From NCBI GenBank assembly GCA_028870615.1, contig JAGWPH010000292.1:1-12751 (forward strand): a DNA stretch of 12,751 nt, in the 5' to 3' direction. How positions within the stretch are numbered: position 1 is the stretch's first letter; every line of letters begins with the position of its first letter. The position numbers were made by a program, and so were the translations under genes. Under the pieces are notes generated by a model, which was not told the origin of the DNA, made no database searches, and saw nothing but the letters and a program-made list of their open reading frames with translations. This DNA is from Betaproteobacteria bacterium (GTDB lineage: Bacteria > Pseudomonadota > Gammaproteobacteria > Burkholderiales > Ferrovaceae). This document shows positions 12,657-12,751 of the stretch, piece after piece.

Positions 12657-12751
12657 GTGTTAACGTGTTGGGTGGCGTTGCCGCTCAAACCGCAAGCGGG
12701 TCCTGATCGTTGGTCGTTGGGGATGATGCCATTCGTGTTGACGGAAGGGCG
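12657..12751 (+). CDS. gspL: Probable start of gspL (3' truncated by window edge)
   Basis: After gspK, one plus-strand frame stays open to the end, reading roughly LTCWVALPLKPQAGPDRWSLGMMPFVLTEG. Position in the operon (gspL normally follows gspK) and a 'W-V-A-L-P' strand like GspL amino-terminal cytoplasmic domains support the call, but only about 30 residues are visible. The start could be GTG 12657 or GTG 12672. The purine run AGAGG ends at 12657, which is too close for the first and rather far for the second, so the start is undecided. GspL recruits the GspE ATPase to the membrane. Confidence 0.5.
   Translation, partial: MLTCWVALPLKPQAGPDRWSLGMMPFVLTEG

Overview
The window looks like a chromosomal segment from a Gram-negative proteobacterium with moderately high GC. 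A betaproteobacterium is the best guess. The signs are a type II secretion pseudopilin operon (gspG-H-I-J-K), a short GspC-type protein, a lipobox-bearing lipoprotein, Sec-exported envelope proteins, a KirBac-type channel, and a DUF6502/DUF5666 gene pair that I associate with betaproteobacteria. This assignment comes from family recognition only. I see no rRNA, tRNA, CRISPR array, insertion sequence or phage gene.

Layout. (1) 1-1460: the tail of an unidentified gene, then about 430 bp that may hold a decayed universal-stress-protein gene, then a Spy/CpxP-like periplasmic protein and a small His/Gly/Tyr-rich exported protein in one likely transcription unit. A 16-bp palindrome (554-569) with CRP-like geometry lies upstream of the pair. 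(2) 1495-4315: an inward-rectifier-type K+ channel gene converges on and overlaps by 19 bp a class II fumarase gene (fumC). fumC is divergent from an FlK-like hotdog thioesterase whose Thr/Glu/His triad spacing matches FlK exactly. (3) 4316-5911: a 318-bp gap with a hairpin, then a minus-strand Nramp-related transporter with an atypical DPSG metal-site motif. (4) 6041-8496: a DUF6502 cytoplasmic protein followed by a DUF5666 repeat lipoprotein. A perfect palindrome lies just upstream of the DUF6502 start. (5) 8503-12751: a DUF1624 membrane acyltransferase overlaps the end of a PDZ-less gspC, both on the minus strand. Across an 84-bp divergent promoter region with its own inverted repeat lies a tightly overlapping gspG-H-I-J-K operon that runs into a probable gspL at the window edge.

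How the genes work together. GspG is the major pseudopilin and GspH/I/J/K form the tip of the T2SS pseudopilus. GspC would connect the inner-membrane platform to the outer-membrane secretin. The secretin (D), ATPase (E) and platform protein (F) are not visible here. The least understood part is the DUF6502-DUF5666 pair beside the T2SS locus. The two genes are co-oriented and probably co-transcribed, and no function can be read from the sequence. The rest looks like ordinary housekeeping, ion transport and envelope stress functions, with several operator-like palindromes that are the most testable new observations.
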